Source: Pseudomonas maioricensis (GTDB taxonomy: Bacteria; Pseudomonadota; Gammaproteobacteria; Pseudomonadales; Pseudomonadaceae). From it: DNA of 64,000 bases. The stretch lies in assembly GCF_022790535.1 (NCBI RefSeq), contig NZ_LOHG01000005.1, forward strand, positions 96,040 to 160,039, given 5' to 3'. A program made the position numbers and the translations under genes. Positions 8,682 through 16,623 of this stretch are shown here, one piece after another (positions within the stretch are counted from its first letter, which is position 1; every line of letters begins with the position of its first letter). The notes beneath the pieces were generated by a model. The model made no database searches, was not told the origin of the DNA, and saw only the letters and a program-made list of their open reading frames with translations.

Positions 8682-9248
8682 TCAGGCACGCTCATGAATC
8701 CCGTCGAGTCGACCGCGGCCGATCACTGCGCCGTCGATGGCCTTTAGCAACTGGCTGCGATTGGGCGGGCTGTCCAGTTGCAGTTGTCGATCCAGCGCCA
8801 GCAACTGGAAGCTATAGCGATGCGGGCCATGGCCGGTCAAGGGTTGCGGTCCGATATACGTCGCACTGCCGAACGTAGTAAGCCCCAACGTGAGCAGGCC
8901 GCGTGAAGCACTGCTCAAGGCCCCGACCGGCAAACCTGTAAGGTCCGGCGAGATCCCCACGGCAATTGCATGCACGAACGCAAAAGGCAACGGCGCATCA
9001 GCATCTTCGATGACGAGCACCAACTCCCGGGTGCCGGGTGGCACTCCCTGCCACTCCAGTGGCGGAGACAGGTTACCGCCCTTGGCCGAACCGACGTGGG
9101 ACAGCGGGATCTGTGCCATCGAGACAAATGCCGGACTGCGCACGTCAATGACCACCGGCGAAAACGCCACTGCCTTGTGATTCCAGATCAGCTTGTTCTC
9201 GGAAGCGCCACGCCCGCGCAATACTCGCCCCAACAAACGGCTCAGCAT
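8682..9248 (-). CDS. YbhB/YbcL-type Raf kinase inhibitor-like (PEBP) protein
   Basis: 188-aa phosphatidylethanolamine-binding-protein fold. Family motifs: GGNLSPPLEWQGVPPGTRELVLVIEDADAP (residues 57-86), with the ligand-pocket Asp-Ala-Asp-Ala-Pro, and a C-terminal GPHRYSFQLLALD strand. Bacterial members are small cytosolic or periplasmic proteins of unclear role. An upstream GTG (9272) is possible, but ATG at 9248 has a CGAGGAT ribosome site about 9 bases away. The N-terminus MLSRLLGRVLRGRG is short and basic, not a clear signal peptide. Confidence 0.82.
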   Translation of the reverse strand: MLSRLLGRVLRGRGASENKLIWNHKAVAFSPVVIDVRSPAFVSMAQIPLSHVGSAKGGNLSPPLEWQGVPPGTRELVLVIEDADAPLPFAFVHAIAVGISPDLTGLPVGALSSASRGLLTLGLTTFGSATYIGPQPLTGHGPHRYSFQLLALDRQLQLDSPPNRSQLLKAIDGAVIGRGRLDGIHERA

Positions 9249-9340
9249 CCTGACTATCCTCGGTAGATCCACTGGACATTGAACAGGACGATAGCCCGCT
9301 GAGGGGATTTAAAAAAGTGATTCGCGCCTGGCGGCTAATG

Positions 9341-9365
9341 ATTAAAAAAGCGCCAACGGCGCTTT
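9341..9365 (-). terminator. Intrinsic terminator of the 2-hydroxyacid dehydrogenase gene
   Basis: On the minus strand AAAGCGCC-GTT-GGCGCTTT followed by a run of T. An 8-bp perfect stem with a 3-base loop and a T tail lies right after the stop codon region of the dehydrogenase. Confidence 0.85.
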
Positions 9366-9369
9366 CAGG

Positions 9370-10305
9370 TCAACCGAGCACCGGCGTCAACACGGGCTTA
9401 CCCGCAAAGAACGCCAGTAAATTATCCGCGACCATTTGCACCGTCGCCTCGGATGCCTCCGGCGACAGACCACCCACATGTGGCGTCAGCACGACATTGT
9501 CGAGCGCTTTCAGCGCGTCGGGCACCAACGGCTCGTCGTCGAAGACATCCAGCGCCGCACCGGCAATTCGCTGCTGCTGCAACGCGTCAACCAGAGCAGC
9601 GGTATCAATCACACTGGCACGCGCGATGTTGACCACGAAGCCTTGCGGCCCCAGCGCGTCCAGCGCCTTGCTGTCGATCAAGTGCCGCGTACCACCACCG
9701 CCTGGCGTAGCGACAATCAGAAAGTCGCAAGCACTGGCGAGTTCGAGCGGCGTTGCGCAGTAGTCGAAATCAACGTCGGTACGCGGCTTGCGATTGTGAT
9801 AGCTGATAATGATGCCAAAACCAGTGGCACGCCGGGCGATAGCCAGGCCGACGGCACCGAGGCCCAGAATCCCAAGACGCTTGCCCTCGAATGAGGGGCG
9901 CGTCACCTTGCGCCATTCACCACGACGCACTGAAGCGTCAGCCTGAGGAATGTCCCGCACGATGGACAGGAGCAATGACATGGCGTGATCCGCCACCGTC
10001 GGTGCGTTAACTCCTGCACCGTTGGTGACGGTGATGCCCCGCGCTTGTGCCGCAGCAAGGTCAACATGCTCGTAACCCGCGCCGAGCACGCAGATAATCT
10101 GCAAATGCGGCAAGGCGGCAATTTCATCTGCATACAACCCCAGCGGCCCACGGGTCAGCACCGCGGTGATTTCCTCGCTGCGGGTCGCGATGGCGTCTGC
10201 ACGGCTGGCAGGCGTCGGCGCGAGGATCAGTCGATAGCCACTGTTTTCAAGAATCGGTAGATATTCGTTGACGCTTTCGACCAGCACCAGAACGGTAGTT
10301 GTCAT
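9370..10305 (-). CDS. D-isomer-specific 2-hydroxyacid dehydrogenase
   Basis: 311-aa NAD(P)H-dependent 2-hydroxyacid dehydrogenase of the glyoxylate/hydroxypyruvate/phenylpyruvate reductase type. Seen: the Rossmann motif GLGAVGLAIARRA, the catalytic Arg in NIARASVID, Glu in DVFDDEP, and His in LTPHVGG. An in-frame ATG at 10326 exists, but the ATG at 10305 has GGAG 6 bases upstream and starts the normal MTTTVLVLVE strand. It is followed by its own terminator and preceded by the MOSC gene in the same direction (53-base gap). Substrate is likely glyoxylate, hydroxypyruvate or a related 2-oxoacid; not resolvable here. Confidence 0.88.
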   Translation of the reverse strand: MTTTVLVLVESVNEYLPILENSGYRLILAPTPASRADAIATRSEEITAVLTRGPLGLYADEIAALPHLQIICVLGAGYEHVDLAAAQARGITVTNGAGVNAPTVADHAMSLLLSIVRDIPQADASVRRGEWRKVTRPSFEGKRLGILGLGAVGLAIARRATGFGIIISYHNRKPRTDVDFDYCATPLELASACDFLIVATPGGGGTRHLIDSKALDALGPQGFVVNIARASVIDTAALVDALQQQRIAGAALDVFDDEPLVPDALKALDNVVLTPHVGGLSPEASEATVQMVADNLLAFFAGKPVLTPVLG

Positions 10306-10358
10306 GCAGGGCTCCGAAAAAACCATGAAAAAACGGACGATAACGCGACGGAGTCGCC

Positions 10359-11168
10359 CTACTCCAGCACCGTCACCGGCATACCGACTTCGAGAATGCC
10401 CGGACCATCATTGACCATGTTCTGCCCGAACCAGACGTCACCCTCGCGCTCGCGGTAGGTCTTTAGTGTGGTCAGAGGCTCGCGATCAGCGTTGCGCTCA
10501 CCGGTGGCTGGGTCGATGGTCGTCAGGATGCAGCGCGAGCAGCCCTTGAGCAGACGGAATTCGATATCACCGATACGAATGCGCTTCCAGCCGTCCTCGG
10601 CGAAAGCTTCTGCTCCCTCCACGACCAGATTCGGCCGGAAACGCAGCATTTCCTGAGGGCGTCCAATCTTCGCCGACAGATCGTCCAGGGACGCCTGACC
10701 AATCAGTAACAACGGGAAGCCATCGGCAAAACCGACCCGGTCTTCGTTGCGGCCATAGCCACTCGGCATGCTGCGCGCACGATCTGCTGGCACATGCACC
10801 ATACGCGTTGGCTTGCCAATGAATTCGCTGACCCAACGAGCCGCCTCGTCGCCAGCATCCGGCACGCGCAATGTATCGCGCCACACGGTAACGCCGCGCA
10901 GGGTCTGTTCGAGATTTTCAGGAAGAGGAATATCCTGCGCCGCAAAGCCTGGCGCCTCCAGTGTCACGCCACCCTGGGCGTTCCACAGCACCGACAATTG
11001 AGACATGTGCGGCAAGGCGCGCTGGGTCAGAAAGCGGCCGCTGGCTTCATCCACCAGCATCCAGCGTCGATCACCGGTCATGCCCAATTCGTCAAACGAC
11101 GCCTCTTGCAAGACTTCGGCCTTGCAGGATTTGAGCGGGAAACGATAAAGCGCGCTGAGGTGCAACAT
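10359..11168 (-). CDS. MOSC domain protein (YcbX/mARC-like)
   Basis: 269-aa protein with an N-terminal MOSC_N beta-barrel (LSALYRFPLKSCKAEVL) and a C-terminal MOSC domain. RFRPNLVVEGAEAFAEDGW and KGCSRCILTTIDP contain the Cys that would ligate the molybdenum cofactor. Homologues (E. coli YcbX, mitochondrial mARC) reduce N-hydroxylated bases and amidoximes. Unlike YcbX there is no C-terminal 2Fe-2S ferredoxin domain (YcbX is about 370 aa), so it would need a separate electron donor. Assignment to the fold is firm, activity inferred. Confidence 0.85.
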   Translation of the reverse strand: MLHLSALYRFPLKSCKAEVLQEASFDELGMTGDRRWMLVDEASGRFLTQRALPHMSQLSVLWNAQGGVTLEAPGFAAQDIPLPENLEQTLRGVTVWRDTLRVPDAGDEAARWVSEFIGKPTRMVHVPADRARSMPSGYGRNEDRVGFADGFPLLLIGQASLDDLSAKIGRPQEMLRFRPNLVVEGAEAFAEDGWKRIRIGDIEFRLLKGCSRCILTTIDPATGERNADREPLTTLKTYREREGDVWFGQNMVNDGPGILEVGMPVTVLE

Positions 11169-11316
11169 GGCCTGTTCCTTGTTCGACCGAGATCACTGGA
11201 GTTGTGACCGCCGGAATCGTGAAGGCGACAAGCTTATACGAACTTGATCGTTGCGAGGCAGGACAAACGCACCAGCGCGCAGATCAAGCCTGCGCCTGGC
11301 ACGTTCGGCGGTCTGG

Positions 11317-12246
11317 TCAGCCCTGAACCATAATCAGACGCTCACGAACCACATCCACCAGCTTGTCGGGCTGGAACTTGGAAAGGAAGTTGTCGCAGCC
11401 GACTTTTTTGACCATGGACTCGTTGAAGCTCCCCGAGAGCGACGTGTGCAGCACCACGTACAGCTCGCGCAGGCGTGGGTCGTTACGAATTTCAGTGGTC
11501 AGGCGATAGCCATCCATTTCCGGCATTTCGGCGTCGGTAAACACCATCAACAACTTCTCGGTCATGACCTCACCGCTGTCAGCCCAGGCCTTGAGCATGT
11601 TCAGCGCCTTGAGGCCATCGCTGGCCACGTGCAATTTCAAACCGAGCTGGGACAGCGTATCGCGCAGCTGGCTCAGGGCAACCTTGGAGTCATCCACCAA
11701 GAGAATTTCACGGCCCACTGCACCGGCGAGGACAGGATCCTCGAGCTTTTCGCTGGACACCTTGGCGTTGTAAGGCACGATTTCAGCGAGCACTTTTTCA
11801 ACGTCAATCACTTCAACCAACTGATCGTCGACCTTGCTGATCGCGGTCAGGTAATGCTGACGGCCCGCGCTGGCAGGCGGCGGCATGATCGCATCCCAGT
11901 TCATGTTGACGATGCGATCGACACCGCCAACCAAAAACGCCTGAACCGAACGATTGTACTCAGTCACGATAATGGTGCTGCCTGGCCCCGGAACCAGTGG
12001 CTTCATCCCGATCGCCTGGGACAGATCGATCACCGGCAGGGTCTGACCGCGCAGGTTGACCACACCGCAGACAAACGAGTGGCGTTGCGGCATCAACGTC
12101 AGTTTAGGCAGTTGCAGAACTTCCTGAACCTTGAACACGTTGATTGCAAACAACTGTCGGCCCGCCAGGCGAAACATGAGGATTTCAAGGCGGTTCTCGC
12201 CCACCAGTTGTGTGCGTTGATCTACTGAGTCGAGAATGCCAGCCAT
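11317..12246 (-). CDS. cheV: Chemotaxis coupling/response protein CheV
   Basis: 309-aa CheV: a CheW-like coupling domain (residues about 15-155; VVNLRGQTLPVIDLSQAIG is the typical CheW strand pair) joined to a receiver domain (about 178-300) with LLVDDSKVA and the phosphoacceptor Asp238 in VFTDAEMPEMDGY. CheV links chemoreceptors to CheA and buffers phosphoryl flow. Ribosome site CAGGAGC lies 7 bases before the ATG. A near-consensus sigma-28 promoter lies 44-70 bases upstream, which fits regulation with late flagellar genes. It is monocistronic in this window. Confidence 0.93.
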   Translation of the reverse strand: MAGILDSVDQRTQLVGENRLEILMFRLAGRQLFAINVFKVQEVLQLPKLTLMPQRHSFVCGVVNLRGQTLPVIDLSQAIGMKPLVPGPGSTIIVTEYNRSVQAFLVGGVDRIVNMNWDAIMPPPASAGRQHYLTAISKVDDQLVEVIDVEKVLAEIVPYNAKVSSEKLEDPVLAGAVGREILLVDDSKVALSQLRDTLSQLGLKLHVASDGLKALNMLKAWADSGEVMTEKLLMVFTDAEMPEMDGYRLTTEIRNDPRLRELYVVLHTSLSGSFNESMVKKVGCDNFLSKFQPDKLVDVVRERLIMVQG

Positions 12247-12812
12247 TTATTGCTCCTGAAGCGTGGGTCACAGTGAGTCTGCGAAGTTGTTATCGGCTGA
12301 AAACAGCGGGACCTTAACGACGATGAAATGTTAAATACAACATTGATATCACTTTAACATCATGCTTTACTCATGGGCGAATGAGCTTTACTCATTCCGA
12401 CCAACAACAGCCCCCCGCTAGCGCCGTCTCACGCGCCGTGCGTTCTATACGCTAAGGGTTGTCCTTAGCAGCCATCAGGGCCAACCTGATATTCGCGCCA
12501 ATCAATAGCCATTATTGTGACACCATTCTCATATTTGAATGGAGTCAGAGTCGTGTTTGCGTTGTCGCCATCCCGAACAGTCCTGCCGTCCCTTTTCGCC
12601 GCAGGTGGCGTAAGCGTTGTCGTGCACGCCAGACTTACCCTGTTCGGACCCCGGCCAGACCGCGACCCTGTACTTGAAACATCAGCAGATTACCGTTCAT
12701 TTTTACAAGTATCGGAAGCGCCCTACAGACTTCCCTTTCGTATCCACATTAACGTTCCGCAATGCGCACCGGGTACTACACTGGAGCGATCCATGGTCCA
12801 TGGAGATTCCCC
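12247..12812. other. 566-bp intergenic region upstream of cheV and of the 12.8-kb gene
   Basis: Holds the cheV FliA promoter, a short AT-rich stretch with the imperfect palindrome ATGTT-AAATAC-AACAT near 12328, and on the plus strand an open frame from GTG 12553 to TGA 12819. That frame has GGAG before its start, and its stop overlaps the ATG of the next gene (ATGCTGA), so it could be a small coupled gene; its composition gives no family and it may be chance. Otherwise I see nothing coding. Confidence 0.5.
12290..12316 (-). promoter_or_regulatory. Sigma-28 (FliA) promoter of cheV
   Basis: Minus strand reads TAAGGTCC, 11 bases, then GCCGATAA. The -10 is identical to the FliA consensus GCCGATAA, the -35 matches 5 of 8 positions of TAAAGTTT, and the 11-base spacer is exact. 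Confidence 0.75.
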
Positions 12813-13304
12813 ATGCTGAACGGCAAAGAGTGGCAACAGATTCATCCCGATTTTTTCGATCAGTCGCAGCTTTTGCTGAGCACCTGCCAGGAATGCCTCG
12901 CGCACCTGGAGATGATCAGCAACGATCAGGACGCCGTTGAATGCCTGCTAGGCACCCTGTCCAGACTGGCGCAAACCGCTGACGACGCACTGATCCCCGG
13001 CACTGCCGATTTCGCCCGGCAATTGCGCCACATGCTGAGCGTTGCCTACCCCGAGCTGCGCCTGACGGACGATGCCCTTCAAACACTGGAGCACTGCCTG
13101 ACCCTGATGGCCTGGCAACTCGAGCTGATCGACCCACGCACCGGCCAGCTTTCGCTGGACGACACTGAGCAAAAGGAACTGCTGGATAAGCTGGCCTACC
13201 TCTGTGGGGTGGAGAGCTGTGCACTGGAAAGCTGTGAGCCAGGTCAGGAGCAATCTTCGTCAAGAGTCCAGCCTGATACACAACACAGGCACTGCGACCG
13301 CTGA
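12813..13304 (+). CDS. Conserved-looking helical protein of unknown function
   Basis: 163-aa soluble protein, mostly amphipathic helices, with no signal peptide and five cysteines, two of them in the run CGVESCALESCEPG near residue 130. The ATG at 12813 has GGAG 8 bases upstream; an in-frame upstream ATG at 12762 lacks a good site. I do not recognise the family. The helical bundle (FARQLRHMLSVAYPELRL, LEHCLTLMAWQLELI) is loosely like Hpt or chemotaxis accessory proteins, and cheV is divergent, but this is only a suggestion. Confidence 0.6.
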   Translation: MLNGKEWQQIHPDFFDQSQLLLSTCQECLAHLEMISNDQDAVECLLGTLSRLAQTADDALIPGTADFARQLRHMLSVAYPELRLTDDALQTLEHCLTLMAWQLELIDPRTGQLSLDDTEQKELLDKLAYLCGVESCALESCEPGQEQSSSRVQPDTQHRHCDR

Positions 13305-13690
13305 ATAATCTGACAGCGTCCGGCTCTCTGAAAACAGTACTGAAAAACAGCACACTGATCCCAAAAAACCCGCTACCACTCCACTATAAACAACACGCTC
13401 CCCGCGCTTGCTGTGTCCCGGGCCTGCCGCCTGCGCGCAGTCGCAACCCATCCGCACGGGTCAGCCGTCCGGCGCAACGTCAGGGCGACTCGTTCAATCT
13501 TTGAACATTGAGGTAAGATCACGACCGCCAGCAATATTGAAATGCTGAGCACCGTGCAGGACGTACGGTTAAATCTCCCGGAAGAGACTTGAATTAGAGA
13601 TCAAGGCGGTCCTTTCAATGACTTGCCGGATATTGACCTGCATGCTGCACGGCAGGTTGTTCGCAGTGACCACACGATGGCTCCATCGCT
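13305..13690. other. 386-bp leader of the two-component operon
   Basis: No convincing gene. Contains the perfect palindrome GTTCAA-TCT-TTGAAC at 13492-13506, about 185 bases before the kinase start, which could be a regulator site. No clear terminator for the upstream gene. Confidence 0.5.
13492..13506. promoter_or_regulatory. Palindromic site upstream of the NarL-type two-component pair
   Basis: Perfect 6-3-6 inverted repeat GTTCAATCTTTGAAC in an otherwise unstructured leader. Possible autoregulatory or other operator site; binding protein unknown. Confidence 0.35.
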
Positions 13691-14584
13691 ATGCATGTCC
13701 GTACCAATGTTTTCAGATTTCGGCCCCTCAGTACCAGGAATGCTCTCTGGCTAAATGCCGTTCTATGCATTGGAGCAGCCATCGGCAATATTGCGCTGTA
13801 TCTGACTTCCGACGATTTCCCCGTCGCCCTGTTGTTGCTCAATCTCGCGACCTTTGCCAGCGTCTGGCAGGCGCAACTTCGTTACGGCCAATCGATTCGC
13901 TTTCAGCCACAAGAGCTGGCTGAACACATGCTTCAGGTTCAGGAGACCGAGCGGCATCGCCTGAGCCGTGAACTGCATGACGATATTGGCCAGATGCTGA
14001 CCGCAGCCAAGCTCCAGTCCGAATGGTTACGCCGCCGTCTGCCTTCCGAGTTGCTTGAACACAGCTCGCTGCTGAACGACACACTTGACGAAACCCTGGC
14101 CAAAGTCCGCGATGTTTCGGCCATCCTGCACCCTCGACAACTCACCAGCCTTGGGCTCGAAGCAAGCCTTCGCGGTCATCTGCTGCGCACCCTCGCTGAC
14201 AGTCAGGTGCACTGGAGTCTTGAGTGCAAGCAACCGTTGGCCGGTATCCCGGAAGAAATGTCGGTGACTGCTTTTCGGATTATCCAGGAAGCGGTGACAA
14301 ACATGCTGCGCCACGCTCAGGCGAACAATCTGCTGGTGCGTTTACAGCGTCTGCCAAAGGGCCTGGAACTGCATATCAGCGATGACGGACTTGGATTTTC
14401 CCCGGCCGCAGACCCGGCCCTCGAAGGACAGCGTGGCATGTCAGGCATGGCTGAACGGGTTCGGCTGTTGAATGGTACATGGGCGATACACAGCGAGCCT
14501 GGCGAAGGTACGCGTATTGACGTGCTGTTGCCCTGGACCCCGCGCACCCATGAACGAGCAAACATAGACAAGAAGGTGAAATGA
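13691..14584 (+). CDS. Sensor histidine kinase, NarL/UhpB type
   Basis: 297-aa kinase. Two hydrophobic segments (about 19-38 and 44-58) form a minimal membrane anchor with almost no periplasmic loop, so the signal is probably sensed in the membrane or cytosol. The HisKA_3 dimerisation helix has ETERHRLSRELHDDIGQ with phospho-acceptor His96. The ATPase domain carries the N box FRIIQEAVTNMLRHA and the G box SDDGLGF, then GQRGMSGMAERVRLL. The 3' end overlaps the response regulator by 4 bases (ATGA), so they form one unit. Signal unknown. Confidence 0.88.
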   Translation: MHVRTNVFRFRPLSTRNALWLNAVLCIGAAIGNIALYLTSDDFPVALLLLNLATFASVWQAQLRYGQSIRFQPQELAEHMLQVQETERHRLSRELHDDIGQMLTAAKLQSEWLRRRLPSELLEHSSLLNDTLDETLAKVRDVSAILHPRQLTSLGLEASLRGHLLRTLADSQVHWSLECKQPLAGIPEEMSVTAFRIIQEAVTNMLRHAQANNLLVRLQRLPKGLELHISDDGLGFSPAADPALEGQRGMSGMAERVRLLNGTWAIHSEPGEGTRIDVLLPWTPRTHERANIDKKVK

Positions 14585-15240
14585 CCTGCACATTGCTGTT
14601 GATTGACGATCACTCCCTGATAAGGGCGGGCGTTCGCGCTCTGGTGGCTGACATTCCCGGCTATTCAGTGATTGGCGAAGCCTGTGATGGTGCTCAATTG
14701 AGCGCCCTGGCCACCGAACTGAATCCCGACATCATCCTCCTGGATATCTCCATGAAGGATATGGATGGCCTGGATGCGCTGAAGGCGCTGAATGACGTTT
14801 TGCCCGACAGCAAAGTACTGATACTTTCCATGCACAGCGACCCGACGCGGGTCATGCGCGCGCTCGAAGCCGGCGCTCACGGGTACTTGCTCAAAGACGC
14901 TGCGGCCACTGAACTGGAACAAGCCCTGCAAGCCTTGAGCAGCGGCGAACGCTACTTGAGCCCGGCGATCGCCCATACCGTCATCAATCAGGCCTTGATC
15001 CGCACTCAGACCGACAAACCTGACACTGCGCACACGCACAACCTGACGGCCCGACAAATGGAAATCCTGCGATTGATCGTACGGGGTAAATCCACGCGGG
15101 AAATCGCCAGTGGCCTTGGCCTGAGCATCAAAACGGTGGAAACCCACCGGGCTCAGGTCATGAAACGCCTGCAGATACATGACGTGGCCGGGCTGGTGCT
15201 GTTTTGCGTACGTGAAGGCATTATCAGCCTGGATGATTGA
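14581..15240 (+). CDS. NarL/FixJ-family response regulator
   Basis: 219-aa regulator: receiver domain (residues 3-120) with Asp9/Asp10, phospho-acceptor Asp55 in LLDISMKDMDG and the conserved Lys in GYLLKDAA. LuxR-type helix-turn-helix (about 155-210): LTARQMEILRLIVRGKSTREIA, then LSIKTVETHRAQVMKRL. Partner of the upstream kinase by overlap. Its last 17 bases overlap, tail to tail, the 3' end of the convergent lipid-kinase gene. The psl operon begins 1.4 kb downstream, but nothing in sequence proves control of it. Confidence 0.9.
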   Translation: MTCTLLLIDDHSLIRAGVRALVADIPGYSVIGEACDGAQLSALATELNPDIILLDISMKDMDGLDALKALNDVLPDSKVLILSMHSDPTRVMRALEAGAHGYLLKDAAATELEQALQALSSGERYLSPAIAHTVINQALIRTQTDKPDTAHTHNLTARQMEILRLIVRGKSTREIASGLGLSIKTVETHRAQVMKRLQIHDVAGLVLFCVREGIISLDD

Positions 15241-16138
15241 TCTGCGGGGAATGCCCGAACAGCTCCGAGCCTGCTGGCAGATGCACCTTCAATGCCGCAT
15301 TGCGCGCCGAGAAACGCAGATTCTCTCCAGACAGAGGCTCGCCATCAAGGTTGATGTCCAGCCCTTGCGCAGACTTGAGTTCGACCCAGGGTAGCCGGGC
15401 ACGGATAAACATGTTGTCTATTCCCAGTCCGCCCTCCAGCAAGCCTCGGAGGGTCCCGACCACTTCCTGTGGCGCTGGCAAAATACTGATATCCAGCAAA
15501 CCATCATCGACCAGTGCCGACGGGCATAACACATGCCCGCCACCTGCCTGGCGCCCGTTACCGATACCCAGCGCAAGCAGCTCGCCGCTCCAGTGGAAAT
15601 CCGGGCCGCTCAACTCGCCGTAGGCCGCACTCAACTCGCTGAAACGCGACAGCCCGGTAAACAGATAGGCTGCGCCGCCCAGTACTTTTTTCAGATCCTC
15701 GGAGGTATTGGCGGTGACCTGGCTACCAAAGCCGCCTGTTGCCATGTTCATGAATACCTTGCCATTGACCTCGCCCAGGTCCACGCACCGGGCGGGTACA
15801 TCCAGCAGGTCCAGTGCCGCATCCGGCTCAAGCGGAACACCGGCAGCGCGGGCGAAATCATTGGCGGTGCCCAGAGGCATGATCGTCAGCTCAGCGTCAG
15901 TTTCTGCGTTGGCAAGCGCTTCGGCGATGTCACGCAATGTGCCGTCGCCACCACCCGCGATGATTTGCGAATGCCCGGCCGCCAGCGCTTCACTGACCAA
16001 CCGTTGGGCATCACCGCCCTCCCACGTCAGACGAACATCAAGCTCCCAACCCTCTTGACGCTTGCGAGTCACCGCCTCACGCACGTCTTCGTTGAGTGCC
16101 TGTTTGCCATGCAAAATCAAAATTGCCCGTCGTGTCAT
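15224..16138 (-). CDS. yegS: YegS-type lipid/diacylglycerol kinase
   Basis: 304-aa member of the diacylglycerol kinase catalytic family. The nucleotide-binding motif GGGDGT is at residues 62-67, followed by LTIMPLGTANDFARAAG and the second-domain motif GIGNGRQAGGG. Length and termini match YegS, which phosphorylates phosphatidylglycerol in vitro; the natural substrate in Pseudomonas is uncertain. The ATG at 16138 begins MTRRAILILHGK, as in YegS. Convergent with, and overlapping by 17 bases, the response-regulator gene. Confidence 0.9.
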   Translation of the reverse strand: MTRRAILILHGKQALNEDVREAVTRKRQEGWELDVRLTWEGGDAQRLVSEALAAGHSQIIAGGGDGTLRDIAEALANAETDAELTIMPLGTANDFARAAGVPLEPDAALDLLDVPARCVDLGEVNGKVFMNMATGGFGSQVTANTSEDLKKVLGGAAYLFTGLSRFSELSAAYGELSGPDFHWSGELLALGIGNGRQAGGGHVLCPSALVDDGLLDISILPAPQEVVGTLRGLLEGGLGIDNMFIRARLPWVELKSAQGLDINLDGEPLSGENLRFSARNAALKVHLPAGSELFGHSPQINHPG

Positions 16139-16623
16139 TGCCGCGTGCTCCCCAGAGTTGATGCGCTGGAGATGTTGACCTCAAAGGATTGAAAAAAACC
16201 CGTTCGCGGCCGATAAATTTTTAGCACGCTCAAGTCCGCCTGCGATCCCCCCGAAAACATTACCTGGGGGAGCTGCAGTCTGGCAAAAGGACACCCCAGG
16301 AAAGGCTCCTGAGCGGAGAATTTCGAAAGAGAAATCAAGCGCGTGCGATGACTTTAGTTGTGTCTTGAGCTTTACTGGCCTCATGCCCTCATTTGAGGGA
16401 ATGCCTACGAAAATCGCGGATAACGCCTACATCACTAAAGTATTAAGCCTATTTTCGCGCTGGATAGCTGTTAACAATTAGCATCACCTGACGTGCAGAA
16501 GCCAAATTAATGGCTATATTCACCAAGCAAGTCAGGAAAGGACATTTTATTGACTTCTACTTGAACGCGTCTCCTTTGGGATCGCAGTTGAGTTGTCACG
16601 GACCGAAGAAGTGAGGAAGCGTT
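16139..16623. other. 485-bp region upstream of the psl operon
   Basis: No gene. It holds two mutually exclusive stems around 16247-16300: a C-run at 16247-16252 can pair with GGGGG at 16266-16270, or CCTGGGG 16263-16269 can pair with CCCCAGG 16294-16300. The last 120 bases before pslA are AT-richer and probably carry the promoter; an RsmA-like GGA motif lies at 16596. The pslA ribosome site is GAGGAAG. Confidence 0.5.
16596..16605 (+). promoter_or_regulatory. Possible RsmA/CsrA site in the pslA leader
   Basis: TCACGGACCG matches the RsmA consensus (A/U)CANGGANG(U/A) in its central CANGGA, about 19 bases before the pslA start. In P. aeruginosa the psl transcript is known to be repressed by RsmA at its leader, which makes the match plausible. 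The loop context is not demonstrated. Confidence 0.35.
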
